Shown: piece by piece, positions 26,718 through 35,702 of the stretch
Numbering within the stretch: position 1 is the stretch's first letter
Layout: every line of letters starts with the position of its first letter
DNA from: Chitinophagaceae bacterium
GTDB lineage: Bacteria > Bacteroidota > Bacteroidia > Chitinophagales > Chitinophagaceae
Length of the DNA: 64,000 nt
NCBI GenBank assembly: GCA_024103425.1
Contig: JAGFIS010000047.1
Span: forward strand, 1 to 64,000
Direction: 5' to 3'
Notes under the pieces: generated by a model
Told to the model about the DNA's origin: nothing
The model's input: the letters and a program-made list of their open reading frames with translations, nothing else
Database searches by the model: none
Made by a program: the position numbers and the translations under genes

Positions 26718-27931
26718 TAAAAGAATTCTACTTTGTAAGGATACTTTTTCTGATAGAGGTTACGCACTTCATTCAAGACCTTCTGCCTTAAGCCTTCGAT
26801 ATTGTCTTTTTCGATGGCTGAGATAAAGACAGCCATACCATGAGTACGTTCTTTCCAATTTTCTTTCAGATCATTCAGCAGTTGTTCCTTTACCTCCGGG
26901 GCCAGCCATTCGTCAAAATGAATCTTTTCGTACATATCCATTTTGTTGAACACTGTAATTACAGGCTTGTCCATACTCTTCAAATCCTGTAAGGTTTTTT
27001 CTACTACAGCAAGCTGATCTTCATACTGAGGATGTGAAATATCTACAACGTGCAACAACAAATCTGCCTCGCGCACTTCATCCAATGTACTCTTAAAACT
27101 TTCCACAAGATGATGCGGTAATTTGCGGATAAATCCAACTGTATCACTCAACAAGAAAGGAGTATAACCCAGCACTACTTTCCGGGTAGTGGTCTCCAGC
27201 GTTGCAAACAACTTATTCTCTGCAAATACATCGCTCTTGCTCAGCAGATTCATGATGGTGCTCTTACCTACGTTGGTATATCCCACGAGTGCAACTCTGA
27301 TAAATTCGCCCCGCTCTTTTCTTTGTGTGAAAGCCTGCTTATCTATTTCAGCCAAACGTTTCCTTAGGAGTGTAATCTTATCCTTAACAATACGGCGGTC
27401 GGTCTCGATCTCAGTTTCACCGGGACCTCTTGTTCCGATACCACCACCCTGTCTCTCCAGGTGTTTCCACATTCCTTTCAGACGCGGCAGCAGGTATTGA
27501 TACTGCGCCAGTTCCACTTGTACTTTCGCCTGAGCTGTTTTTGCGCGTGAGGCAAAGATGTCCAATATCAGATCAGTGCGATCGATGGTCATCACCTTCA
27601 GCTCTTTCTCAATATTTTGAATCTGAGAACCGGTAAGCTCATCGTCGAAGATTACGAGTTGTATATTCTTCTTCTCGCAGTAATCTCTGATCTCTTCCAA
27701 CTTGCCTTTCCCGACATAGGTTCTGCTGTCCGGATGATCCAGTTTCTGAATAAAAGTTTTTACTGCTGTAGCACCTGCAGTTTCTGCCAGAAATGCCAGT
27801 TCTTCCAGATACTCTCTGGTAACCCGCTCAGGCTGATACTGGTGGACTATCCCCACCAGCACAGCGTTCGTCTCATCACCGTAATTCTTCTTTTTTTCTA
27901 TCAATGTAATTGATTCAAATTTAAACTGCAA
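26714..27931 (-). CDS. hflX: Ribosome-associated GTPase HflX
   Basis: 405 residues. An N-terminal HflX domain (about 15-195, with YVGKGKLEEI and a GGIGTRGPGETEIE glycine-rich linker) precedes a G domain with G1 GYTNVGKST (near 218), G3 DTVGFIRKLPHHL and G4 NKMD. HflX splits stalled 70S ribosomes, notably after heat stress. The start is probably TTG at 27931; another TTG at 27904 (giving MIEKKKNYGDE) is equally plausible, and no ATG lies near. Confidence 0.95.
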   Translation of the reverse strand: MQFKFESITLIEKKKNYGDETNAVLVGIVHQYQPERVTREYLEELAFLAETAGATAVKTFIQKLDHPDSRTYVGKGKLEEIRDYCEKKNIQLVIFDDELTGSQIQNIEKELKVMTIDRTDLILDIFASRAKTAQAKVQVELAQYQYLLPRLKGMWKHLERQGGGIGTRGPGETEIETDRRIVKDKITLLRKRLAEIDKQAFTQRKERGEFIRVALVGYTNVGKSTIMNLLSKSDVFAENKLFATLETTTRKVVLGYTPFLLSDTVGFIRKLPHHLVESFKSTLDEVREADLLLHVVDISHPQYEDQLAVVEKTLQDLKSMDKPVITVFNKMDMYEKIHFDEWLAPEVKEQLLNDLKENWKERTHGMAVFISAIEKDNIEGLRQKVLNEVRNLYQKKYPYKVEFFY

Positions 27932-27995
27932 AATTACTGATTCGCAACCCGGTTTTCAGGCTTAAGGCAAAAAACAATTCCTAAAATTGGAATAC

Positions 27996-28724
27996 CTAAA
28001 TACCCAATGCAGCCCGTAGTCTGGCATAACCGGTTTTGCTCACCGGTAGCCGCTCGCCGGTTGAAAGAATAACGAGTGGCTGATCTTTTTCGTATGGCTC
28101 TATCCGTGTAATCAATTGCGTGTTGACGAGGTACGACCTGTGGATACGAATGAACTGAAAAACACTGAGCGACTTCTCATAGTATGCCATTGTTTTGTTC
28201 TTCAGAAAAGTACCTTCTTCTGTAATGATTTTCACATAATCATCCGCCGCTTCCATATAGCGGATACGCGACACGGGAATGATCTTGATTTTACTACCTT
28301 CCTTCAACACTACCCTGTCTTGTCTTCCGGGCAAAACAGAACTTTCTTCTGTAAGATCCCTGACAACTTCAGAAGCGGTTTGGCCTGACTTTTCTATCGC
28401 CTGCCTGAAACGGTCTTTATTGAATGGTTTGAGAAGGTAATCCACAGCATTCTTATCAAAAGCCCTGATGGCAAACTCATCAAACGCTGTTGTAAAAATT
28501 ATTTCGGGTGGTGTATCTATTAATTCCAGCATCTCAAATCCGTTGATTTTCGGCATCTGAATATCTAAAAAAACAAGGTCAGGATTTAATTGCTGAATAG
28601 CTTTTAATCCCTCAAACCCATCACTACACTCAGCCACCAATTCAATATCAGAGTATTCCCTGAGGTATTCTTTTATAATCTCTCTGGCTAGGGGTTCGTC
28701 GTCTATTATTACAGCTCGCTTCAT
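27996..28724 (-). CDS. LytTR-family response regulator
   Basis: 242 residues from the ATG at 28724. The receiver domain has DDE near 8-10, phosphoacceptor D54 in VFLDIQMP and K99 in YLLKPF. The C-terminal LytTR DNA-binding domain (about 140-240) includes FIRIHRSYLVNTQLI and LPVSKTGYARL. It overlaps the stop of the kinase gene by one base (TGATG). It is the output of the kinase encoded directly upstream, within the LiaF operon. Confidence 0.94.
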   Translation of the reverse strand: MKRAVIIDDEPLAREIIKEYLREYSDIELVAECSDGFEGLKAIQQLNPDLVFLDIQMPKINGFEMLELIDTPPEIIFTTAFDEFAIRAFDKNAVDYLLKPFNKDRFRQAIEKSGQTASEVVRDLTEESSVLPGRQDRVVLKEGSKIKIIPVSRIRYMEAADDYVKIITEEGTFLKNKTMAYYEKSLSVFQFIRIHRSYLVNTQLITRIEPYEKDQPLVILSTGERLPVSKTGYARLRAALGI

Positions 28725-29755
28725 CAATTCGGTATTAATATTTTAGTTACAAATACCCCGCCTTTGGTGTGAGTACTTACAAGGTCACTTCTGGAGTATA
28801 ATAAAAACAATCTCCGGCGAACGGATGCCAATCCAAAACCTGTTCCCTTGGCGGGATTCACAGTTTCGGGATCAAATGGGTTGGAAACAATGAGGCCAAG
28901 TTCTCTTTCTCTGCGTTCTACCCGCAATTCAATCGTTACTTCACCCGTCGTATCATACAACCCAAATTTGATTGCATTCTCTACAACCGGTTGCAGCAAC
29001 AACGGAGGTATCCGGTAATCTTTCAATGCTTCGTCACAATCGATGACAGTCTGCAACCGGTGTCCGAATCTGACTTTCTCAATCTCAAGATACAATTCCA
29101 AATGCCGCAACTCTTCCGAAAGCGGATATAGTGTTTCTTCTCCTTTGCGTAAGGTATCTCTCAAAAAATCACTCAATTGCTGAATCATCGTTCTCGCTTT
29201 ATCAGGATTGGTAATAATGAGCGAGCTGACGGAGTTCAGACTGTTAAAGAGAAAATGGGGTTGTAACTGTTGTCGTAATTTAAACAATTCTGCTTCGCGA
29301 TTCAAAGCATCTGCCTCCGATTTTCTATCCTCCATTTCCTTCTGCTCCTTATCGCTGTACAACATCAGGCTGAACATTATCTGACTACTCGTCAACAAGA
29401 AACCAGCCCCCATCCTGATTCCAAAAGAATCCCTGAGAAAATCTATGTAATTGTCTCCGGCAGGGAAAATTAAATACAATACAACCCACAAAAACGCAAG
29501 CCATAACACACAAAGCAAAAGGGTGGCTGCGAGTACATAAATATACCTTTCTTTCTGCGGTACATAAAACCGCATATTGTTGGAGAATAAAAAACTCAGG
29601 GATCCCAAAATCAAAGACGACGCTACCGCATCGGTTATGGCATGATAATAATCAAAATCCAATTCCTTAAGAATCCAGAAATGCAAAAGCATCACCAGGA
29701 GCCACCATAGCTGGAAGTAGATGAGAAACTTTCTTTCTGAAAATAAGGAATTCAT
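28724..29755 (-). CDS. LytS/YpdA-type sensor histidine kinase
   Basis: 343 residues. Four membrane segments (about 11-29, 40-58, 73-96, 113-132) with almost no extracytoplasmic domain are followed by a His_kinase domain with H167 in QLQPHFLFNSLNS and an ATPase domain (VVENAIKFG; GTGFGLASVRRRL). Kinases of this build usually sense membrane state or need an accessory protein. LiaF-like and DUF4288 genes upstream in the operon are candidates for that role. Confidence 0.93.
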   Translation of the reverse strand: MNSLFSERKFLIYFQLWWLLVMLLHFWILKELDFDYYHAITDAVASSLILGSLSFLFSNNMRFYVPQKERYIYVLAATLLLCVLWLAFLWVVLYLIFPAGDNYIDFLRDSFGIRMGAGFLLTSSQIMFSLMLYSDKEQKEMEDRKSEADALNREAELFKLRQQLQPHFLFNSLNSVSSLIITNPDKARTMIQQLSDFLRDTLRKGEETLYPLSEELRHLELYLEIEKVRFGHRLQTVIDCDEALKDYRIPPLLLQPVVENAIKFGLYDTTGEVTIELRVERRERELGLIVSNPFDPETVNPAKGTGFGLASVRRRLFLLYSRSDLVSTHTKGGVFVTKILIPN

Positions 29756-29767
29756 TCTCCTGGTAAA

Positions 29768-30127
29768 TTAAACAACTTCAACACTCTGCTGCAAGCACCG
29801 TTCATACAAATGTGCGGCCTTTCTTCTGATAGTGTCAATATAAAAACCGGTTCGCTCCTGCTCTTGAATGCGGGAATATATTTCAACGCCATCAGTCAGT
29901 TTGCTCACTAAATATAACTCTGAAACATCAATAAATTTCCATCTAACCGTCTTCAGTTGCTGATTCAGAAATGACTCTTCTTCCCTTTCACCCAACCTCC
30001 GAGCCTTCAGGAACGCCTGCAATTCGTCTTCAGCAGTGATGAGTCTCAGTTGTTCGTCAAACTGCGGTTCATGTTCTCCTTCGTCACAAAGGATATGATA
30101 AACAATTTTGGCTAAGTACCAATTCAT
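29768..30127 (-). CDS. DUF4288-like cytoplasmic protein
   Basis: 119 residues, no signal or membrane segment. It begins MNWYLAKIVYHILCDEGEHEPQFDEQL in outline (quoted in parts: MNWYLAKIVYHIL, then acidic residues) and has VRWKFIDVSELYLVSKLTDG, which fits the DUF4288 family as remembered. Function unknown. It lies 12 bp upstream of the kinase and 23 bp after the LiaF-like gene, so it belongs to their operon. Confidence 0.75.
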   Translation of the reverse strand: MNWYLAKIVYHILCDEGEHEPQFDEQLRLITAEDELQAFLKARRLGEREEESFLNQQLKTVRWKFIDVSELYLVSKLTDGVEIYSRIQEQERTGFYIDTIRRKAAHLYERCLQQSVEVV

Positions 30128-30150
30128 CTTTTATCTGTTTAAGATTTTAA

Positions 30151-30936
30151 TCAATAAGTCACTATATCAATACCACCAAACAGGCAGGTCCCGTTGATCA
30201 GTAACCGCTTATTTGGGTCTGCCTCCATATTCATCTTGAAGGTTCGCTTATCATTCACCCCTCCAAATATGGCAGTAACATTATTCTGCACATCCCAGTC
30301 GGGAGGCACTACGAGTTTGGTACCTCCAAAAATATTATTGATCTCAATCATCGTTGCAGACTTCACTTCAGCCTGCGATAAAATGAGGTCGGCCCCACCC
30401 ATAAAACAATTGACTGTACCTCCTTTGAAATTCTTTGACAAAATAATTTTCTTGACTCCGCCAAAAACCGCATTGACATTGACATACTCTTCATCACCTG
30501 TAGCCACTGAAAGTTCTCTTGCATCTTCATCTTCAATATCCTGTCCGGAAGTTTCATAAAATTCACCTTTATCATTAAAACGTCCCACACGTCTGATGTG
30601 TACCGGCTTCGGACGTAATAAGAAAATCAAACCAATGCTTATCAGAATGATCGGAGCGATATATCTTCTTAAATCAATTCCCGTCGACGCTTCGTTGGCA
30701 AGAAAAATAAAACCAATTAAAAGGAGAATCCACGAACCGGGATTTTGAAATCTGTCTTTAATCCCCAGCCCTATCCCTAACAAAACAAGAATCATAGGCC
30801 ATTGAAACATCCAATCGGGTAGAGGTGCACCCATCTTTTTTGCCAGCAGGGCAAGACCTGCCAGAAATAAAGCCAACCCTAGCCATAATCTGGATTCTTT
30901 TCTTACGGGAGCATTTTCTGTTCTTTTATTTTCCAT
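30151..30936 (-). CDS. LiaF-like membrane protein
   Basis: 261 residues. Four short hydrophobic segments near the N-terminus (about 17-100) resemble the LiaI/LiaF transmembrane region. The C-terminal half is a beta-rich LiaF domain (VNAVFGGVKKIILSKNF, then FGGTKLVVPPDWDV, then FGGIDIVTY) with the repeated FGG turns of this family. In Firmicutes LiaF restrains a cell-envelope-stress kinase. First gene of the LytTR operon, it may play an analogous role. Confidence 0.88.
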   Translation of the reverse strand: MENKRTENAPVRKESRLWLGLALFLAGLALLAKKMGAPLPDWMFQWPMILVLLGIGLGIKDRFQNPGSWILLLIGFIFLANEASTGIDLRRYIAPIILISIGLIFLLRPKPVHIRRVGRFNDKGEFYETSGQDIEDEDARELSVATGDEEYVNVNAVFGGVKKIILSKNFKGGTVNCFMGGADLILSQAEVKSATMIEINNIFGGTKLVVPPDWDVQNNVTAIFGGVNDKRTFKMNMEADPNKRLLINGTCLFGGIDIVTY

Positions 30937-31092
30937 TTCTTTCGTTTTTTAATTTCAAATCAAAAGTACCCCGATACCACAATCATGGCAACTCACATTA
31001 GGTATTTGCCATATTTTTTTCGGTAAACGCCACCTTATTGTCGGTAAGCAAACTTTTAGACTTCTTACACAATTCGTTACTCTTTTAGTGTT

Positions 31093-31100
31093 TATTTTTG
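31093..31100 (+). promoter_or_regulatory. -7 box 5 nt before a start codon
   Basis: TATTTTTG matches TAnnTTTG and ends 5 nt before the ATG at 31106. This spacing suggests a leaderless mRNA. No good -33 element is visible. Confidence 0.45.
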
Positions 31101-31105
31101 CCTGC

Positions 31106-32434
31106 ATGGGTAGGATGATTCCAAGATGGTTGCTTCTGATATTTATTTTCTCAGGATTCGGGGTAATTAACGTCTTTGCTCAACAGACAGGTGATACCTC
31201 TTTCTTTAAACAGGTGATTCCCGCTACTCCAACGGGCGATACACTGAGGATTGTAGATACCGTCTATCTCAAGGCTCCGGATACAGTATTGAGAATCAAG
31301 AACTTCAGTCCGTACTTTACGCTCCATGTCGACAGCACGTTATCTTACAAATTTGAAATCAATAAAGAACCTTCCCAATACTACTGGTATTTGAAAAACT
31401 CACCTGTAGGGCTCAAAATAGATAAGGATAACGGCAATCTGCAATTCAAAGCAGAAAAATCTTTCTTTCTCTCCGGAAAACTCAAGTATGATAAAGAATA
31501 CAAGGTAAATCTGGGAGTCCAAAACCTCAACGATGTAAAAGATAAAGTAGACACCTCGTTTACCCTCGTATTCTACAATACAGAAATCATTCCTTCTAAG
31601 ATAAAGCCGACAGTTGATGGGGAATTAGCAATCGACGAGGGTGATACCCTCAGTTTCAGAATTCAGTGCGAAACAGGCAGTTTCCCAATCGAATCAATGA
31701 CTTATTATACCAACCTGCCGATCAACTCACCTACTCCGGTTACTAAATGCGGCGACATGTTTCAATGGGTTGTACCCTATGATTTTATCAAGGAAGATGA
31801 AAACATTAAATCTAAGAAACTGATTATCAAATTTGTCGGAGTAGATAAATTTTACAACCGGGACACAGCAGCTGTAGTGGTCAACGTCAAGGAATCTATC
31901 AACTATCCACACCGGATTGCAGAGTATACCAAGGTGACGGAATCGATTGAATCCTATATCCTGCAACTTAAGTCGACATTCAGAGAGCTCGATCAGAAAA
32001 TAAAACAGACCCGGAATACCCGGACTACTTTCGACCTCACATCTGCATCTACAGCACTTGGAGGAACTGTATTCTCTTCACTCCCGGGCGACCAGGGTAA
32101 AACAACAGGGAAAATCCTTCCCAGCGTAGGGGTTGCACTGGTCCCGGTTAAAGAGGCTGTAGCCCCAAACAAGAGCTATGAGCAAAACTCAGCCTCCCTC
32201 GTCAGAAGCAGCATTAAACGGCTGCAATACCTACTCAACGATCAGGCACTGATTGGCGAAAGGGATTTCGAAATTATCAACAAGACCACACGCCTCAAAA
32301 ACGAACTCAAACAAGTTCAACTGCAACTCATTGACGTTCCTATTTTTGACGATTCCAAAAATGCCAAGGAACTGGAAGAATACTTCAATAATCCCAAGGT
32401 TAATAAGAAATACAGACTTAAAAAAGGTAAATAG
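31106..32434 (+). CDS. Exported protein of unknown function
   Basis: 442 residues from the ATG at 31106; GTG at 31088 and ATG at 31115 are alternatives. A signal peptide ends near VFAQQ. The middle (about 70-280) looks like one or two cadherin/Ig-like beta domains (KIKPTVDGELAIDEGDTLSF). The C-terminal 170 residues are helical (YILQLKSTFRELDQKIKQT). Periplasmic or surface location is inferred. No family recognised. It is divergent from the LiaF operon. Confidence 0.75.
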   Translation: MGRMIPRWLLLIFIFSGFGVINVFAQQTGDTSFFKQVIPATPTGDTLRIVDTVYLKAPDTVLRIKNFSPYFTLHVDSTLSYKFEINKEPSQYYWYLKNSPVGLKIDKDNGNLQFKAEKSFFLSGKLKYDKEYKVNLGVQNLNDVKDKVDTSFTLVFYNTEIIPSKIKPTVDGELAIDEGDTLSFRIQCETGSFPIESMTYYTNLPINSPTPVTKCGDMFQWVVPYDFIKEDENIKSKKLIIKFVGVDKFYNRDTAAVVVNVKESINYPHRIAEYTKVTESIESYILQLKSTFRELDQKIKQTRNTRTTFDLTSASTALGGTVFSSLPGDQGKTTGKILPSVGVALVPVKEAVAPNKSYEQNSASLVRSSIKRLQYLLNDQALIGERDFEIINKTTRLKNELKQVQLQLIDVPIFDDSKNAKELEEYFNNPKVNKKYRLKKGK

Positions 32435-32592
32435 TTTCATTTCTTCCCACCTAAAATAAAAAGCGTTTAAAAACGTTTATATACATCCCTCCCGTTTTGT
32501 TAAGTTTTTTGTAAAGCAGCTTTGAGCACTAAACCCTGGCAAAATTTTGGACTCTATTTTGTATAAACAAACCAATATAAAAACCTTTAACC

Positions 32593-33195
32593 ATGAACAT
32601 TAAAAGACTTTTACCTCTTACATTTCTGGCAGTGATCGCCTTCTCATGCGGACAGAACAGTTCGGATAGAAATGTAGAACTTTTAGAGGACAACGCAACT
32701 CACACGAATAACGACCTTATCAGCGACTCAACTAAAAACGACGCTACGACAGTTCTCGACAATGACGCTGTCAAAGAATCAGCCACTCCGGCTGTAAATA
32801 CAAGCAGTAAGAAAACTGCCTCTAAAAATACCGGTAACTCCGGCAATCAGGCTTCGGCCAATACCTCTCAAACAAAGCAGGAAACAGCAAACACTGATAC
32901 CAATTCCGGTTCTGAAACTAAAAATGAGGGTGTAACTGAGAACAAAGGAGAAACTACCGCAACTTCGGGGGTAGGAAAAGAAGAATCGGTATCTAAGAAA
33001 AAAGGCATTTCCAAAGCAGCTGAAGGCGCTATCATAGGTGCTGCAGCAGGTGCCGTTGGTGGTGCTACCGTAAGCAAGAAAAAAGGTACCGGTGCGGCTA
33101 TCGGTGCAGCAGTAGGCGCAGTAGGTGGTTACATTATCGGAAAGAGCAAAGACAACAAGGATAAAAAAGATTCTACTAAGACCAGGAAAAATTAA
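32593..33195 (+). CDS. Lipoprotein with glycine-zipper domain
   Basis: 200 residues. A lipoprotein signal (VIAFSC, Cys19) is followed by about 100 low-complexity residues rich in N, T, S and K. Two glycine-zipper repeats follow (GAIIGAAAGAVGGATV and GAAIGAAVGAVGGYIIG) flanked by lysine-rich linkers, and the tail is basic. Glycine zippers insert in or associate with membranes. The specific function is unknown. A terminator follows. Confidence 0.83.
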   Translation: MNIKRLLPLTFLAVIAFSCGQNSSDRNVELLEDNATHTNNDLISDSTKNDATTVLDNDAVKESATPAVNTSSKKTASKNTGNSGNQASANTSQTKQETANTDTNSGSETKNEGVTENKGETTATSGVGKEESVSKKKGISKAAEGAIIGAAAGAVGGATVSKKKGTGAAIGAAVGAVGGYIIGKSKDNKDKKDSTKTRKN

Positions 33196-33231
33196 TACGG
33201 AACTGATTACAATCCGTACCCTACCCATAAC

Positions 33232-33261
33232 AAAAAGGCCTGCGTCTGCAGGTCTTTTTTA
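33232..33261. terminator. Bidirectional intrinsic terminator
   Basis: AAAAAGGCCTGC pairs with GCAGGTCTTTTTT across a GTCT loop. T tracts on both strands allow it to serve the lipoprotein gene and the convergent upp gene. Confidence 0.85.
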
Positions 33262-33301
33262 TTTGGAGAAACTTAATTAGTGTATCCAGTTTAGACCCAA
33301 G

Positions 33302-33952
33302 CTACATCTGCACCTTCATACCGTAGGCAAGGTCACCGGCGTCTCCTAAGCCCGGGACAATATATCCCTTGGCCGTCAGTTCATCGTCAATATCACCACA
33401 CCAGATCGTCGCAGTCGGCGCCGCACGCAACACATACTCAATACCCACAGTACAAGCCAGTGCACATACAATATGTATTTCAGACGGCTGCCCCTCCTCA
33501 CGTATAAACTGAATCGTCTTAACAAGCGAAGAACCTGTTGCCAGCATAGGATCTGAAATAATGACTACTCTTCCCTGCATATCGGGGCAACTGATGTAAT
33601 CCAGGCTGATCTCAAAACTACCATCACGGTTATGCTTGCGATAGGCACTGATGAAAGCATTATCTGCTTTATCAAAAAATCTCAACAAGCCGTGATGCAT
33701 AGCCAGGCCTGCCCTGAGGATTGTAGCCAATACAGGTTGTTGTTTTAAGACTTTACATACCGAAGTTCCTAAAGGCGTTGTGACTTCCTTCTCCTCCCAC
33801 TCTAACTTCTTGCTGATTTCGTAAGCACAAACTGCTGCTATATTTTCCAGATTGGTTCTGAAGCGCATTCTGTCCTGCTGAATTTCTACATCGCGCAATT
33901 CGCTGACCCAATTGCTGATTAAAGAGTGCTCGTCGCTGAGGTTAATAACCAT
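33302..33952 (-). CDS. upp: Uracil phosphoribosyltransferase
   Basis: 216 residues. It converts uracil and PRPP to UMP in pyrimidine salvage. Family segments include RTNLENIAAVCAYEISKKL, LATILRAGLAMHHG, the PRPP-binding VVIISDPMLATGSSL, and the C-terminal uracil-binding YIVPGLGDAGDLAYG. It is divergent from anmK across 73 bp containing back-to-back promoter boxes. Confidence 0.97.
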   Translation of the reverse strand: MVINLSDEHSLISNWVSELRDVEIQQDRMRFRTNLENIAAVCAYEISKKLEWEEKEVTTPLGTSVCKVLKQQPVLATILRAGLAMHHGLLRFFDKADNAFISAYRKHNRDGSFEISLDYISCPDMQGRVVIISDPMLATGSSLVKTIQFIREEGQPSEIHIVCALACTVGIEYVLRAAPTATIWCGDIDDELTAKGYIVPGLGDAGDLAYGMKVQM

Positions 33953-34000
33953 TGAAGAAGAATTGAGAAGTTTTGAAAAAACCTTTTAACTGTATTGCTC

Positions 34001-34018
34001 TAAATTTGAACAAAACTA
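34001..34018. promoter_or_regulatory. Back-to-back -7 boxes of anmK and upp
   Basis: TAAATTTG (34001-34008, plus strand) points to anmK. CAAAACTA (34011-34018), which reads TAGTTTTG on the minus strand, points to upp. The two boxes are 2 bp apart, so the polymerases probably compete. Confidence 0.5.
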
Positions 34019-34025
34019 AAAAATC

Positions 34026-35111
34026 TTGGCTAATATAAAGTATCCTGCCATCGGCCTCATGAGCGGCAGTTCTTTAGACGGACTGGATATTATCCTCGCA
34101 GAATTTACTGTTGAGAATAAACGGTGGGCTTTTAGAATAAAGGCCGGTGACTGTGTCCGCTTTCCGGCTATACTGAGAAAAAGATTGCAGGAGGCCATTC
34201 ACATGAGCAGCCGGGATTATATGCTGCTGCATACCGACTTTGCAAGATGGTGCGGAGAGAAAGTCAATCAATTTATTGAGAAAAATAAAATCCGCCGAAG
34301 GGCGGATGTTATTGGCTCACACGGACATACCACATTCCATATGCCCGAAAGAGGTATGACTCACCAATTGGGTGACGGCGCTACTATTGCTGCCGTAACC
34401 GGGATTCCTGTTGTGTCTGACCTTAGAAATACAGATGTTGCTCTCGGTGGACAAGGCGCTCCGATAGTGCCCATTGGAGAAAAATTGCTTTTCCCTGAAC
34501 ATCAGTTTTTTCTGAACATCGGCGGTATCTCCAATGTTTCCATCCACCAAAAGAAAAAGGTAATTGCATTTGATGTTTGTCCGGCTAATCGTGTTCTCAA
34601 CCTGCTTGCCAACAAAAAAGGTAAGGCCTACGATAAAGACGGCAGAATGGCCTCAAAAGGAAAAGTGGATTTGAAGCTATTGGAAAAACTCAATCAGATG
34701 AAGTATTACAGTCAGGCCTACCCGAAAAGTCTGCCCAACAGTTTTGGAACGGATATTATTTTTCCTTTGCTGATGAAATCAGGACTTTCGATTCCCGACG
34801 CGCTGGCCACCTATACAGAACATATCGCAATGCAGATCATGAAATCACTGTTGCCCTTCTCAGGTAAACATGGTAAAATCCTGATAACGGGAGGCGGCGC
34901 CCTCAATAAACATCTGATAAACCGAATCGACTACTATCTCGAAACCATCAACATCGAAGTATCGCTTCCTTCTGAAGAAACTATTAATAATAAAGAGGCG
35001 CTGGTAATGGCGCTCATTGCTGTACTGCGGCTTCGGGGCGAAGTCAACGTACTTTCAAGTGTCACGGGCAGTAAACGCAATAATGTGAGCGGAGCTTTAT
35101 GGCAACCGTAA
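34026..35111 (+). CDS. anmK: Anhydro-N-acetylmuramic acid kinase
   Basis: 361 residues. It phosphorylates 1,6-anhydro-MurNAc to MurNAc-6-P in cell-wall recycling. ATP-site loop IGLMSGSSLDGLD (residues 9-21), VVSDLRNTDVALGGQGAPIVP (split: VVSDLRNTDVA, GGQGAPIVP), NIGGISNVS and ILITGGGALNKHL. The start is TTG at 34026: an in-frame TAA lies at 34017 and the first ATG (34059) would delete part of the ATP loop. Confidence 0.95.
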   Translation: MANIKYPAIGLMSGSSLDGLDIILAEFTVENKRWAFRIKAGDCVRFPAILRKRLQEAIHMSSRDYMLLHTDFARWCGEKVNQFIEKNKIRRRADVIGSHGHTTFHMPERGMTHQLGDGATIAAVTGIPVVSDLRNTDVALGGQGAPIVPIGEKLLFPEHQFFLNIGGISNVSIHQKKKVIAFDVCPANRVLNLLANKKGKAYDKDGRMASKGKVDLKLLEKLNQMKYYSQAYPKSLPNSFGTDIIFPLLMKSGLSIPDALATYTEHIAMQIMKSLLPFSGKHGKILITGGGALNKHLINRIDYYLETINIEVSLPSEETINNKEALVMALIAVLRLRGEVNVLSSVTGSKRNNVSGALWQP

Positions 35112-35702
35112 TCAAGTGATGGGTTATGCTATTTGTTTATTTGTTTATGCGTTTATCTGTTTAGTGTACAAACCATACTCCATATCCAATTCAATACATA
35201 TCATCATTGCAAGCCGTGCCTGAAAGAATAGAGAGGGAGTCTCTCTGTAATTAAACGCTGCCAAATCATGTTGTCATTCCGTCCCGAAGATCCGGGGAAC
35301 AATAACTACTCTTTTTAAGGTAAGCCTTACCCCAACATCATTCCGCATTTGATGCGGAATCTCACAGACCAATTAATTGAGATTGCGGATCAAGTCCGCA
35401 ATGACATTTAGTAAGTATATTTTTTTAAGATCATTCTTCATCTCCATATTTTCATTCCGCCTCTGCACACTGTCATTCCGCTTCAAAATTTCAGGATTGC
35501 AAAGACAATACAACTTGACCGTTCCGGTCGGGAATGTACCGTTATTGTGGGGTAAGTTCTTGAAACATAATTCATGTCGGGGAGGTTCAAAAACGGATGA
35601 GATGCAAGTCGTTGAGAATGAGATGCTTGGAGTGTACTAAAGTACATGACAAGGGCCGAACTTCGAAAACAACCCAGCAGATCGCTGCTTTTTGGACATA
35701 AC
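35112..35702. repeat. Gene-free stretch with ATTCCGCA and ATTGCGGA palindromes
   Basis: 590 bp without a convincing gene. It contains ATTCCGCATTTGATGCGGAAT (given as two arms, ATTCCGCAT and ATGCGGAAT, 35340-35360) and ATTGCGGAT/GTCCGCAAT (35382-35402), both strong hairpins, plus several isolated GTCATTCCG words (near 35271 and 35471). This is the pattern of a dispersed intergenic repeat. No promoter could be assigned. Confidence 0.7.

Noticed and set aside
35377..35640. 87-codon frame in the gap before the GLPGLI gene
   Set aside because: It covers repeat palindromes and shows no domain or codon bias of a real gene.
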